Of a stretch of DNA of 64,000 nt, positions 26,953 to 35,620 are shown piece by piece. Location of the stretch: NCBI GenBank assembly GCA_047605645.1, contig JASGFJ010000020.1:1-64000 (forward strand). The letters run 5' to 3'. Below the pieces are notes generated by a model. The model had not been told where the DNA came from. It was given only the letters and a program-made list of their open reading frames with translations, and did no database searches. Made by a program: the position numbers and the translations under genes. This DNA comes from UBA1309 sp047605645. GTDB taxonomy: Bacteria; Bacteroidota; Bacteroidia; Bacteroidales; Dysgonomonadaceae. Position 1 is the stretch's first letter; the number at the start of each line of letters is the position of its first letter.

Positions 26953-27669
26953 ATGAAAGCAGATGTCTGTTTCTCTCCGGCATTATACCCGTTTTATAAT
27001 GTAGACAACCGGAATACCATTGTAATTGTAGTGGATATTTTTCGTGCCACAACCACCATGTGCGCAGCTTTTCGCAACGGCGTGAAAAGCATTATTCCGG
27101 TCGCAAGTATTGAAGAGGCGCAAGCCTATAAAGCAAAAGGCTATCTTGTTGGTGCGGAGCGCAATGTAAAGCGTTGCGATTTTGCAGATTTCGGAAATTC
27201 GCCGTTCGACTACACCGCCGACAAAGTAAAAGATAAAGAGGTCGTTTTCACCACCACCAACGGTACGCAGGCTATCGAAACAGCTGCCGGCTGTTATCGG
27301 TTAATTATTGGTGCATTTTCGAACATTACAGCCATCGCCGATTATTGCCGCGAACAGGGAAAAGACGTAATGGTGCTGTGTTCCGGCTGGAACAACCGCT
27401 TCAATATGGAAGACACTTTGTTTGCCGGGACACTCTGCGATTACTTGCAAGATAGAGGGTTTGCCCTCGCTTCGGATGCAGCGAATGTAGCCTGTGACAT
27501 GTGGAAAAATGCCAAAGGCAACATCCGGGAGTACATTGCCCGCACAGAACATATCCATCGCCTGATGAGCAACAACCTGGCCGACTCAGTAGAGTACTGC
27601 CTGACATTCGACACGACCTCATTATTACCAATGTACGATAAAGAGAAAAAAGCGATTTTTATAGCTTAG
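26953..27669 (+). CDS. comB: 2-phosphosulfolactate phosphatase ComB
   Basis: 238 residues, full length. ComB removes phosphate from 2-phospho-3-sulfolactate, a step in coenzyme M synthesis in archaea and in sulfolactate metabolism in bacteria. Family signatures are 'VVDIFRATTTMCAAF' near residue 28, 'GERN' as 'GAERNVKRCDFADFGNSP', 'VFTTTNGTQAIE' and 'MVLCSGWNNRFNMEDTLFAG'. A TACTTTTG at 26924-26931 is a candidate -7 element. No other coenzyme-M-like gene is nearby, so the substrate in this organism is uncertain. Confidence 0.88.
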   Translation: MKADVCFSPALYPFYNVDNRNTIVIVVDIFRATTTMCAAFRNGVKSIIPVASIEEAQAYKAKGYLVGAERNVKRCDFADFGNSPFDYTADKVKDKEVVFTTTNGTQAIETAAGCYRLIIGAFSNITAIADYCREQGKDVMVLCSGWNNRFNMEDTLFAGTLCDYLQDRGFALASDAANVACDMWKNAKGNIREYIARTEHIHRLMSNNLADSVEYCLTFDTTSLLPMYDKEKKAIFIA

Positions 27670-28096
27670 AGAATTGTGTCTTTTCCGCTCGACTATTCTC
27701 CCGAATCCTGCAGCAACCAGCGATATTTTCGTTTTCAAACCGGAGATGCCGTCTGAATTTACAGCATTCGGGAAAATATACCCTTCTTGTTTTTCAAAAG
27801 ATGCAGCGCTCCCATCCCAACAACAACTCCGACTGCAAGCGCCACTACTTTATGAGCATTGGCAATGGTCTCATGGAGGTATGCTTGAACCCATTTACCA
27901 TAAACTCATCGCAGGCAACCTGAATTATTTTATTGAATACATCTTCTTTCTTAATCTACATAAACGAACATCGTTCTTTTTTATACGAGATAATAAGAAT
28001 TAACAACAGTATTCAATCTGTAAAAATGATGATTTTGAGGAGTTCAGATACTTAATAAAAAGGATAAAGGAGAATAAAATGGTAGCTATAAAAACA
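27670..28096. other. Intergenic region, no gene supported
   Basis: A + strand frame at 27674-28003 starts with TTG and has no features. On the minus strand a frame without a start codon (27905-27759) reads like a short membrane helix with a basic tail ('VVALAVGVVVGMGALHLLKN'), which may be the end of a degraded small gene. Neither is called. Confidence 0.3.
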
Positions 28097-28650
28097 TCAA
28101 CAATATAGATATCTTTCTTTCGCCTTTTCGAGTCTTTCTTTGTAAAATTTAATGGTAATAAAATCAGGGAGGCGCTGGCCCTGATATTGTTTATTCATTT
28201 TCGCATTATTCAAAAGGAATGTGGTATCAATATCAAATCTCTTCAAGCATGCCAAACATTCTTCTCTGAATGCTTGCTTTTTATGATGCTTCGGTTGGTT
28301 CAATATATAATTTATCACATCCTTTATTTGTGTTTTTGAATAGGTAAATGCGCCACAGTCAGGCAGCCGTTTGAATTTTCCAGAAAGCTATTTACGTTGT
28401 TCAATCCGGTTGGAAGAACAGAATTTCATACGTTCCGTAATTTTTGAAACGGATATCACCGGATGTAGCATTATTAGTATACAGACATGATTCGGCTTAC
28501 AATAGATGGCTAAAGGTTGAGACCTATTTCCTTACATTATGCCACAAATATATTTCTGCAATTCGTTCTGAAAGTTCTCTGAGACGAGATTAAAACACCT
28601 TCGTATCCTAAAACGATTTGGATATATATTTGTGTATAGGCATTTGCCAT
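28097..28650 (-). pseudogene. IS200/REP-type Y1 transposase, degraded
   Basis: Pieces of one transposase can be followed across three frames on the minus strand. From the ATG at 28650 it reads 'MANAYTQIYIQIVLGYEG'. A second frame gives 'NLVSENFQNELQKYICGIM', then 'PLAIYCKPNHVCILI' and 'VSKITERMKFCSSNRIEQRK', a stop, then 'LSGKFKRLPDCGAFTYSK' and 'VINYILNQPKHHKKQAFRE', ending at 28097. These follow the order of Y1 (HUH) transposases. The metal-binding His-x-His has become His-x-Cys ('NHVCIL'), while the catalytic Tyr region 'INYILNQ' survives. At least two stops and frameshifts make it non-functional. Confidence 0.72.
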
Positions 28651-28805
28651 TCGAAAGCACGCAAGGCTATGCGGCTAAAAGAAATCATTGTCGATAAAAA
28701 AACAAGCAAGTCTCTTTCTTATTTATAAATCAAAATCACAGATCTACAAACGGCGAGTAAGAGACTGGACTACGCCCCTAAGCTATTTGTGACTTAATGC
28801 CTCCT

Positions 28806-29228
28806 TCAATCTTCGCCATTGAAATCAAAGTCAAAATCGAAGCTATCGCCTGTCACATCAGACGAGAACTGCTCCAATTCACGGCGATCTTTTTTGGTCG
28901 GCCTTCCCAATCCTCTGGCTCTGTCTACAAAGCCACTAAGTTTGTTTAGTTCAAGAATTTCGTACTGATCGGCAGTAGTGACATCTTTCAAAAAACTGGA
29001 AACGAGCTTTGCTCCCATCCTCTTGTCCGTCAATGCCAGCACCTCAAAGGAGTATGTGATCGGCGGTTTGCGAATTTGAATAACATCGCCCACGCGAATC
29101 ATTTTCGATGATTTCACAGAGATACCTTTTATCATTACCCGCCCTTTGGAGCATGCTTCGGAAGCAACGGAACGCGTTTTAAACACACGCACCGCCCACA
29201 ACCATTTGTCGATTCTCACGTCTTCCAT
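28806..29228 (-). CDS. S4-domain RNA-binding protein (Hsp15/HslR-like)
   Basis: 140 residues. The N-terminal 60 residues form an S4 RNA-binding domain ('VRIDKWLWAVRVFKTRSVASEACSKGRVMIKG'), typical of Hsp15-like proteins that bind stalled 50S subunits carrying peptidyl-tRNA. The C-terminal tail is acidic and ends in repeated Asp-Phe ('DFDFDFNGED'), as in Bacteroidetes members. It lies 22 bases downstream of pth on the same strand, which fits ribosome rescue and peptidyl-tRNA recycling. Confidence 0.85.
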   Translation of the reverse strand: MEDVRIDKWLWAVRVFKTRSVASEACSKGRVMIKGISVKSSKMIRVGDVIQIRKPPITYSFEVLALTDKRMGAKLVSSFLKDVTTADQYEILELNKLSGFVDRARGLGRPTKKDRRELEQFSSDVTGDSFDFDFDFNGED

Positions 29229-29250
29229 AGTTGTCTTCTTTCTTTGAAAT

Positions 29251-29814
29251 TTATTTATTATTGTACTGATTCATTGTGTGCTGAATGCCTGCCAGACAGA
29301 AATCGGCAATAATCTTACCACACATTTCCAGTTTCGCAGGTAGAGCAGCTTCGTCTTCTTCAGAAAAAGTACCCAGCACGAAATCGATCTGCCCTCCTTT
29401 AGGAAAGTCATTCCCAATACCAAAACGCAGACGAGAGTAATTCTGTGTAGCGAGAATTTGCTGAATATGTTTCAGGCCGTTATGCCCGGCATCACTTCCT
29501 TTTCCTTTCAGACGGAGAGTTCCAAAAGGCAAAGCCAAATCATCTACAACAACCAGCAGGTTTTCTACCGGAATATTTTCTTTCTGCATCCAGTAACGGA
29601 CCGCATTTCCACTCAGATTCATATAGGTAGAAGGTTTCAGTAATACGAGTGTGCGCCCTTTCACCTTCATTTCGGCTACTTCGCCATAACGTTTGTCTTC
29701 AAAAACAAGATTGGACGCCTTAGCTAAAGCGTCCAATACCCGGAATCCTATGTTGTGTCTTGTATATCGGTATTCAGCACCGATGTTTCCAAGGCCTACA
29801 ATCAAGTATTTCAT
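29251..29814 (-). CDS. pth: Peptidyl-tRNA hydrolase
   Basis: 187 residues. Pth frees tRNAs from prematurely released peptidyl-tRNA. The sequence has the family start 'KYLIVGLGNIGAEYRYTRHNIGF' with catalytic His20, the Asn-containing 'KPSTYMNLSG', the catalytic Asp in 'VVVDDLALPFG' (about 93), and 'KGKGSDAGHNGLKHI'. It lies between rplY (48 bases upstream) and the S4-domain gene, forming a translation-related operon. Confidence 0.95.
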   Translation of the reverse strand: MKYLIVGLGNIGAEYRYTRHNIGFRVLDALAKASNLVFEDKRYGEVAEMKVKGRTLVLLKPSTYMNLSGNAVRYWMQKENIPVENLLVVVDDLALPFGTLRLKGKGSDAGHNGLKHIQQILATQNYSRLRFGIGNDFPKGGQIDFVLGTFSEEDEAALPAKLEMCGKIIADFCLAGIQHTMNQYNNK

Positions 29815-29862
29815 TTGTCAGGTTTTTTTTAAATGTAACCCAGATTAGCTGTCCGGCTAAGA

Positions 29863-30441
29863 TTATTTACCTTTAGCAGCAGCTCCACGTGCAGCACGAG
29901 TCAATTGAACACGACATACAACAGCATTCTTTGCGTTCAGCAATTCAATGTTATCAAAGCTCAATTGGCCAACCTGAACAGATTTTCCAAGAGCTAAAGA
30001 AGTAACATCGACATGCAATTTTTCAGGAACATTGCTGTAAAGTGCTTTCACTTTCAGTTTACGAGTATCCAATGATAATTTACCACCGGCTTTCACCCCT
30101 TCAGCCAAACCGTCAAGTACAACAGGTACTTCAATAACGATAGCTTTGTCTTCGAATACCTGAAGGAAATCGATGTGAAGAAGTTCGTCTGTTACCGGAT
30201 GGAATTGAAGGTCTTTCAAGATTGCTTTGCAAGCTTTGCCGTCAATAGTAAGATCTACTACGAAAATTTCCGGAGAATAGATCAATTTACGAACATCACC
30301 AAATTTTACAGAGAAGTGAGTTGCCGTTTTGTCTTCGTTACCATAGATAACAGCAGGAACAGCTCCTTCTTTACGCAATGCTTTTGTTGCTTTTTTGCCA
30401 AGATCATCTCTCAATGAACCGCTTAGACTAAATACTTTCAT
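29863..30441 (-). CDS. rplY: 50S ribosomal protein L25 (Ctc type)
   Basis: 192 residues: an N-terminal L25 domain that binds 5S rRNA ('SLRDDLGKKATKALRKEGAVPAVIYG') followed by the longer Ctc-type beta domain ('VPVVLDGLAEGVKAGGKLSLDTRKLKVKA'). The Ala/Lys-rich tail ends 'RGAAAKGK'. A minus-strand TATCTTTG at 30521-30528 fits a -7 element. First gene of the rplY-pth-S4 operon. Confidence 0.94.
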   Translation of the reverse strand: MKVFSLSGSLRDDLGKKATKALRKEGAVPAVIYGNEDKTATHFSVKFGDVRKLIYSPEIFVVDLTIDGKACKAILKDLQFHPVTDELLHIDFLQVFEDKAIVIEVPVVLDGLAEGVKAGGKLSLDTRKLKVKALYSNVPEKLHVDVTSLALGKSVQVGQLSFDNIELLNAKNAVVCRVQLTRAARGAAAKGK

Positions 30442-30692
30442 TTTTTTTAATTAATGTGTTACTCAAAATTTAGGGATATTGCTTCCTAATTTCCCATCAC
30501 ACGGGTTTCAAAAAGCGGGGCAAAGATAAGAATTATTTCTTAAATTCCTATCCTCCAGCAGAATATTTTCGGGAGATAAAGCCTTTCAAAAAGGCATACG
30601 GGCAAAAACAAGATCCTCGAAAGGTTCCAAAGGAAACACTTATAAAAGCGGCTCCCGAATCATACCGTCAGAGCCATCTTCAGCAAAACGAA

Positions 30693-31385
30693 TTACGGCA
30701 TCAAACCTTCGTCACTAAAACTCAAGTATCTATTTCCGGCAACAATAATATGGTCGAGCAGCTTGATATCAAGCACTTCTCCGGCACGGGCTACTTTTTG
30801 AGTCACAGCCCGATCTTCATCGCTCGCCTGCAACTTACCGGAAGGATGATTATGCCCCAGAATCAATCCGCAGGCAAGACTTTCAACCGCTTCTTTCATC
30901 AGCACACGCACATCTACCACGGAGGCATGAATTCCGCCTTTACTAAGCTGAAATTTCTTAATGATTTTATTAGAACGGTTCAAAAAGAGCCCCCACACCT
31001 CTTCGTGTTTCAGATCGGACAGAATAGGATAAAAAGCATGAAAGGCATCTCTACTGGAGGATATCTGTGGAACCTCCAGCACCTCCGATTGTTGCCGGCG
31101 TTTCCCTAGCTCCATCGCGGCGGCAATTGTAATGGCTTTGGCTTCACCTATCCCTTTGAAAGAAGAGACCAGCTCTTTGATAGAGAATTGCCCCAGTTTA
31201 TTTAGATTATTATCTGCGCGGTGAAGAATGCGTTGCGCCAGTTCCACCACAGTTTCCTCCCTGCTTCCCGAACCAATCAGAATAGCCAGTAATTCAGCGT
31301 CAGTCAATGCCGACGCTCCTCGTAACATTAGTTTTTCACGGGGACGATCTTCTTCCGCCCATTTTTTCACAGCAAGTTTTTCCAT
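30693..31385 (-). CDS. radC: RadC-family JAB-domain protein
   Basis: 230 residues. An N-terminal helix-hairpin-helix-like region (about 1-100, 'GASALTDAELLAILIGSG', 'FKGIGEAKAITIAAAMELGKR') precedes a JAB/MPN metalloprotease-like domain with the full metal motif 'GHNHPSGKLQASDEDR' (His-x-His-x10-Asp). Despite its name, a direct DNA-repair role for RadC is not established. It lies downstream of efp with an intrinsic terminator between, so it is likely transcribed separately. Confidence 0.92.
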   Translation of the reverse strand: MEKLAVKKWAEEDRPREKLMLRGASALTDAELLAILIGSGSREETVVELAQRILHRADNNLNKLGQFSIKELVSSFKGIGEAKAITIAAAMELGKRRQQSEVLEVPQISSSRDAFHAFYPILSDLKHEEVWGLFLNRSNKIIKKFQLSKGGIHASVVDVRVLMKEAVESLACGLILGHNHPSGKLQASDEDRAVTQKVARAGEVLDIKLLDHIIVAGNRYLSFSDEGLMP

Positions 31386-31400
31386 CCCCTAAAATACGAA

Positions 31401-31435
31401 AAAAGAGAAATGTCCGGTGAAGGAATTTCTCTTTT
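31401..31435 (-). terminator. Intrinsic terminator of efp
   Basis: On the minus strand AAAAGAGAAAT pairs with ATTTCTCTTTT around a 13-base loop and continues TTCG. It lies about 50 bases after the efp stop. Confidence 0.65.
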
Positions 31436-31483
31436 TTCGCGAAGCAAATATTATTTTAACAAACTAATATTTCAAAAGAATCA

Positions 31484-32050
31484 TTAGTTTCTTACACGTT
31501 CGATATAACTACCTGTACGAGTATCTATTTTAATTTTTTCTCCTGCATTTATAAACAACGGTACGCGAACTTCAGCACCGGTCTCTACTGTTGCAGGTTT
31601 CAGTGTATTGGTGGCAGTATCTCCTTTGATACCCGGCTCAGTGTAAGTAATTTCCAAGACAACGTTCTGAGGAAGCTCCGCAGTTAACACTGTTTCGGAT
31701 TCAGCATGCACTTGTACTTCCACATGATCGCCTTCTTTCAGAAAAGCAACTCCTTCAATCAAATCGCCTTGAATCGAAATTTGTTCGAAAGTCTCTGTGT
31801 TCATGAAATTATATCCCATATCATCTTTATACAAGAACTGATACGGACGGCGCTCAATACGTACTTCATCCAATTTCACCCCGGCATTGAATGTTCTGTC
31901 AATCACGCGTCCTGAGGTAACATTTCTCAATTTTGTACGAACAAAAGCAGCACCTTTACCAGGTTTTACATGAAGGAATTCTATCACGAAATAATATTGT
32001 CCATCCATATCGATGCACATGCCGTTGCGGATATCTGCAGTAGTTGCCAT
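31484..32050 (-). CDS. efp: Elongation factor P
   Basis: 188 residues, three beta-barrel domains as expected. EF-P relieves ribosome stalling at polyproline. The tip of domain I reads 'VKPGKGAAFVRTKLRN', with Lys32 at the position that is modified in some bacteria. The domain III ending 'GEKIKIDTRTGSYIERV' is the family signature. A minus-strand TATTTTTG at 32122-32129 with a TTTG-like word 18 bases upstream is a likely promoter. No EpmA-type modification gene is in view. Confidence 0.96.
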   Translation of the reverse strand: MATTADIRNGMCIDMDGQYYFVIEFLHVKPGKGAAFVRTKLRNVTSGRVIDRTFNAGVKLDEVRIERRPYQFLYKDDMGYNFMNTETFEQISIQGDLIEGVAFLKEGDHVEVQVHAESETVLTAELPQNVVLEITYTEPGIKGDTATNTLKPATVETGAEVRVPLFINAGEKIKIDTRTGSYIERVRN

Positions 32051-32504
32051 GAATTTTTTTAATGTAATTTATATTATTGATGTGCAGGCCGAAAAAAAAG
32101 AGCCTTTTACGAAATTTTGCACAAAAATAGTGCTTTTTCTACGAAAACAAAAATTTATTTTCTCTTTAAATGATTGTTTTTTAATTTATGACTGAATTAA
32201 TCCCTGAAGGATAATCGGGATAAGGATGCAATCATATATAACTGGAATTTCGCTTAAGAGAAAGTAAAACCGGTTGGTTCGAAACGGAAAGTTATCGTGA
32301 TTCGCCGTGCCAAAGGAGACAAATTGGTCGAGGACTTATCCTAAAAAGAGAATTAAATGAAAGTATCAGAATACTGCTCTGACTGGATTTAGAAGTGAGA
32401 GGGCGTAAGTTTTCGAAAAAAATAGGAGACCATACAGACCGTGTAACCAAACAAATCCGACTGTCGGGTATTTTAGCCGGTTAATAGTGACAATTATACA
32501 ACTA
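32051..32504. other. efp upstream region and broken coding fragments
   Basis: Besides the efp promoter, the + strand holds coding-like fragments interrupted by stops, such as 'KRKVIVIRRAKGDKLVEDLS' (near 32282-32341) and 'VRGRKFSKKIGDHTDRVTK' (near 32390-32450). They may be relics of an inserted element; none is identified. Confidence 0.3.
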
Positions 32505-32750
32505 TTATTTTAGCCTGCACATCAATTGATTTTTCAATCTATTTCTCCGCTCAAACCATCTTTTGTCATACTCCCCTCTGACCAATGCTTTTTCTATCCA
32601 CATAAATAAAGATATTAACTTAGCAATAGTGCTTTTACCAGAACCTTGATTCCCGATAAAAAGAGTAACTTTTTTAATATCAAGCCAACCGTTATTATCT
32701 TGAAGCCCATCTTTAATAGGGCCAAAGTTTTTTATTTTTATTCTACCCAT
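32505..32750 (-). CDS. AAA-type ATPase, N-terminal fragment
   Basis: 81 residues. The sequence is the start of an OLD/AAA_15-type ATPase: 'IKIKNFGPIKDG' followed by 'VTLFIGNQGSGKSTIAKLI' with a full Walker A motif (about residues 34-41). Such proteins are normally 400 residues or longer and carry Walker B and signature motifs, all absent here. The frame stops shortly after, at 32505, and no continuation is recognised downstream. It is most likely a truncated gene, perhaps the edge of a lost defence or mobile module. Confidence 0.5.
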   Translation of the reverse strand: MGRIKIKNFGPIKDGLQDNNGWLDIKKVTLFIGNQGSGKSTIAKLISLFMWIEKALVRGEYDKRWFERRNRLKNQLMCRLK

Positions 32751-33299
32751 AATGCAAACTTATAACATTGATTTTCAAAAACCAATTAACTTTTACAAAA
32801 TTATAATTTTTCTCGAATATCATAGATAACTACTTGCCTATATTGACTGGTTCAGGAGAACAGGATACAAAAAAACAGGACACTAAAACGACAGAACAAA
32901 TGTAGGGAACTCCGACATCTGTTCCACCGACTCTAGATCATAGTCTACCTTACTTTGAATTCCCGATGGATCAGTTTTACTTCTCTACAAAAATATATTC
33001 TTTATGTATACAAATTTAACACTATCTTTGCATCAAGCGACAAGACTGTTTAATAAATTGAATACCAGTTCTATTACCGAGCATACTATCTTTGTTGGGT
33101 GACTGAATAAGGCTAAATTATAAAGACCATGAGCAACAAATACACAGCACCTGATCACAAGCGGATTCAAGTCCGTAATTTAGGCTTTTTCCGTCTGCAT
33201 TAGCCCCCTTTCTGCGGATAGTGAAACCGTCCGAAAATGACATAAAGAAAAATAGAATATATGTGCGATTATCTAAAAATGAGATGTAGAGTACCAAAG
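32751..33299. other. Intergenic region leading into the cassette-like segment
   Basis: Two + strand TATCTTTG words (33023-33030 and 33087-33094) match the -7 consensus and could drive the downstream small genes. The first copy of an intergenic repeat is at 33152-33233. No gene is supported. Confidence 0.4.
33152..33233 (+). repeat. Cassette-boundary repeat, copy 1 (5' half only)
   Basis: About 80 bases closely match 35471-35548, with shared words TCACAAGCGGATTCAAG, AATTTAGGCTTT and GCGGATAGTGAAACCGTC. This copy lacks the 3' arm that in the second copy pairs with the TCACAAGCGGA segment. It lies just before the gene at 33300. The word CCGAAAATGAC follows it (33231-33241) and recurs after that gene. 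Confidence 0.7.
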
Positions 33300-33902
33300 A
33301 TGATGAAAATATTGGTGTTTTTTTTGATTGCCTTATCGGTTGGTAATGGAGCATTGTTGGCTCAAAAAAACAAAACAAACACAATCAAAAATATTGGGAA
33401 GTATTTATCAGAATTATTAATCAACAGAGGAGACATAAACAAATCACCATTAACTATACATATCGAGCGTTTATTTCCTGATAAAGACTTTTCTAAATTT
33501 GAAGATAGCCCTGCCATGTTTATTTTAACAATCTTATACGGCGCACAACAATCTTTACCTCAAACGTGGGCTGAGTTATTATTGCACGCAGATAGTTTAG
33601 GTGTGGATAAAAAAGCAAAGTACTTAACGACGTATTATATTCAAAGAAATAAAGATAATTTTATATTGGCTTGCATTTTAAAGCAATCATCTACATATTA
33701 TGTTTTTAATTCAACCCTTTTAGAGTGGAAAGACGACAAATATGTTATGAGAATTTATAAAAAAATGAAAGAATACAATACGAAAAAGGAGTTGAAAGAA
33801 AATCTTTTTAGTATAGTCCAAGAGGAACATTTGGAGGAAATGGAAAAAATGAAAGAGGATTCTATTCATTCAAATGGAGATTTTTTTAAATTAGGAGAAT
33901 GA
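33300..33902 (+). CDS. Hypothetical exported protein in cassette-like segment
   Basis: 200 residues from the ATG at 33300 (a second ATG follows directly). The start is placed here because it opens a signal peptide, 'MMKILVFFLIALSVGNGALLAQ'. The mature protein is helical and charged with a Glu/Lys-rich C-terminus ('EEHLEEMEKMKED'). No family is recognised. The gene is AT-rich compared with the neighbouring housekeeping genes and is bounded by intergenic repeat-like sequences, as cassette genes are. Confidence 0.5.
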   Translation: MMKILVFFLIALSVGNGALLAQKNKTNTIKNIGKYLSELLINRGDINKSPLTIHIERLFPDKDFSKFEDSPAMFILTILYGAQQSLPQTWAELLLHADSLGVDKKAKYLTTYYIQRNKDNFILACILKQSSTYYVFNSTLLEWKDDKYVMRIYKKMKEYNTKKELKENLFSIVQEEHLEEMEKMKEDSIHSNGDFFKLGE

Positions 33903-33942
33903 ATAAAATTTTAGAGATAAAACAAGACGCACAGCCGCCAGT

Positions 33943-33952
33943 CCGCTAGCGG
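33943..33952. other. Perfect palindrome between cassette-like genes
   Basis: CCGCTAGCGG lies in the spacer after the 33300 gene, which also contains CCGCCAGTCC and ends with GACCGAAAATGACG. The last word repeats the one before that gene. Confidence 0.45.
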
Positions 33953-34021
33953 TCAGTCCAAAGTACAGGTGAGCAAAGACCGAAAATGACGAAAAATCGT
34001 AAATAATTAATCAAGAGCAGG

Positions 34022-34330
34022 ATGGAAATATTTGACAAAACCCAAGAGAAACTAAAAGGCTTAAAAGAGCTTGACAAAAGATTTTCATTTTTTGGAGCAA
34101 ATAAGCATGAGTATAAATTTAACCGAACCTTCAAAGAAGAAGAAAGTTTGGCTATACTAAAAAGAATCCAACAGAAATTAAAAGGCTTGCCTCGACAAGA
34201 AGTAATAGATTCAGAATGGAAATTAAAAAACTTCTCCATTAAACACAGGACACTTAGCCTAGTCAATGCCGAATCAATAGATTCATTGGATAAGGGCTAT
34301 AACAAATGGAAAATTGCTAATCAGCATTAG
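34022..34330 (+). CDS. Small protein with an SMI1/KNR4-like N-terminus
   Basis: 102 residues. Residues 15-45 ('LDKRFSFFGANKHEYKF') resemble the opening of SMI1/KNR4 (SUKH) immunity proteins, where a phrase of the type F-G-A-x2-H-x-Y precedes the first helix. The expected downstream 'LP-x-D-Y' and glycine-rich motifs are missing, and the rest is unrelated and charged, so this is either a truncated immunity protein or a chance likeness. It sits in a run of small + strand genes separated by palindromic spacers. Confidence 0.35.
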   Translation: MEIFDKTQEKLKGLKELDKRFSFFGANKHEYKFNRTFKEEESLAILKRIQQKLKGLPRQEVIDSEWKLKNFSIKHRTLSLVNAESIDSLDKGYNKWKIANQH

Positions 34331-34391
34331 CATCATAACAGACTTCTCACAAAACAAACAAGTCAAACCACCAACTTGCAACCTGAGTTCA

Positions 34392-34474
34392 GGCGGGATG
34401 AAGTGCAGAAAGCAAGGTTCGTACCCCGCATCACCATTTTTAGGGGCTGAAAAGGAAGTCGCCTGCATTCCGCC
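34392..34474 (+). repeat. Imperfect inverted repeat between cassette-like genes
   Basis: GGCGGGATG (34392-34400) pairs with CATTCCGCC (34466-34474), with one G-T pair, across 65 bases. It forms the core of the 218-base spacer between the 34022 and 34549 genes. The spacer ends with TTTAGCCACC just before the next gene. Confidence 0.45.
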
Positions 34475-34548
34475 CCAAAGCCAATCGGAAACAGCACTTT
34501 AGCCACCATGACTATATACGCATATACACAAAATTAAAACCAAATAAC

Positions 34549-35448
34549 ATGAAACATTTATTTAGTATTTTAGCTTTATTGAGTTTGACAAATTTTTGTT
34601 TTGCTCAAAACTTTCAATCAGATTTTAAAAAATATCTACAGGAAAAAGACACTGTGAAGCAGAAAGAAATCCTTATTAAATGGGAAAAAGAAAAACCGAA
34701 AGACCCTGAATTGTTTACAAGTTATTTCAATTATTATTTCCTAAAATCCAGGCAAGAAATTCTTTCTTTAACGACAACAGAGCCAAAGGGAAATAGTCTT
34801 GTAATGACCGACAGCTTAAATCAAACAGCAGGTTATATAGGAAGTCAGATTACTTTTTCGCAAGAAACATTTCAAAAAGGAATTGATAAAATAAACGAAG
34901 GGATAAAGTTGTACCCCAATCGACTTGATATGCGATTTGGAAAGATATATGCACTTGGCCAAGTGAAAGATTGGATGCAATTTACAAGTGAAATTATAAA
35001 GACGGTACAATACTCCAAAACAAATAATAATCAATGGACATGGACAAATAACGAAAAACGTTCAGACGGGAAAGATTTATTCTTATCATCCATTCAAGAT
35101 TATCAATTGAACTTATACAATACTGAAGACGATAGCCTGTTGCCTTACATGAGAGAGATTGCAAACGAGATACTAAAAATTTATCCCGAACATATTGAAA
35201 GTTTATCGAATCTCTCGATTACATATCTTTTGACAGGCGAGTACGAAAAAGGTATTGAGGCGTTGCTTAAGGCGGAGAAAATTAATCCCAAAGACATAGT
35301 GGTGCTTGGAAACATAGCTCACGGTTACAAATTAAGTGGGAACAAGAAGAAGGCTATTGAATATTATGAAAAAGTAATCCAATATGCGGACAGCAAAGGG
35401 AGTATAGATTCTGCAAAAGAACAGATAGAAAAATTAAAAAAAGAATAA
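34549..35448 (+). CDS. Exported TPR-repeat protein
   Basis: 299 residues. A signal peptide 'MKHLFSILALLSLTNFCFAQ' is followed by a helical protein. Tetratricopeptide repeats are clear in the C-terminal half: 'PEHIESLSNLSITYLLTGEYEKGIEALLKAEKINP' and 'DIVVLGNIAHGYKLSGNKKKAIEYYEKVIQYA'. It is probably a periplasmic protein-interaction scaffold; partners are unknown. It is followed eight bases after the stop by the long palindromic repeat at 35458-35588. Confidence 0.7.
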   Translation: MKHLFSILALLSLTNFCFAQNFQSDFKKYLQEKDTVKQKEILIKWEKEKPKDPELFTSYFNYYFLKSRQEILSLTTTEPKGNSLVMTDSLNQTAGYIGSQITFSQETFQKGIDKINEGIKLYPNRLDMRFGKIYALGQVKDWMQFTSEIIKTVQYSKTNNNQWTWTNNEKRSDGKDLFLSSIQDYQLNLYNTEDDSLLPYMREIANEILKIYPEHIESLSNLSITYLLTGEYEKGIEALLKAEKINPKDIVVLGNIAHGYKLSGNKKKAIEYYEKVIQYADSKGSIDSAKEQIEKLKKE

Positions 35449-35457
35449 CAACAGCTA

Positions 35458-35588
35458 CGAACCCACGGTCTGCTCACAAGCGGATTCAAGCCGGGAATTT
35501 AGGCTTTTCCGTCGGTATTAGTCCCTTTCGGCGGATAGTGAAACCGTCGGCAAGTCCGCTCGTGAGCATCCGCTGATCCGTTGGATGC
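35458..35588 (+). repeat. Long imperfect palindrome (attC-like), copy 2 of the boundary repeat
   Basis: TGCTCACAAGCGGA (35471-35484) pairs with TCCGCTCGTGAGCA (35555-35568) with one mismatch. Outer segments GAACCCACGG and CCGTTGGAT extend the symmetry loosely. The intervening 70 bases contain AATTTAGGCTTTTCCG and GCGGATAGTGAAACCG, shared with copy 1. The final GTTGGAT fits the GTTRRRY core of integron attC sites. The length and placement right after a gene's stop also fit attC, but no integrase is present. Confidence 0.6.
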
Positions 35589-35620
35589 CATAACAACAAC
35601 ATTGCAAATAATAGGATAGA

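Noticed and set aside
27674..28003. 109-codon + strand frame after comB
   Set aside because: TTG start and low-complexity composition; the opposite strand shows an equally plausible broken short membrane-protein frame without a start codon.
33118..33384. Minus-strand frame over the first boundary repeat
   Set aside because: It overlaps the repeat and the signal peptide of the + strand gene; no independent support.
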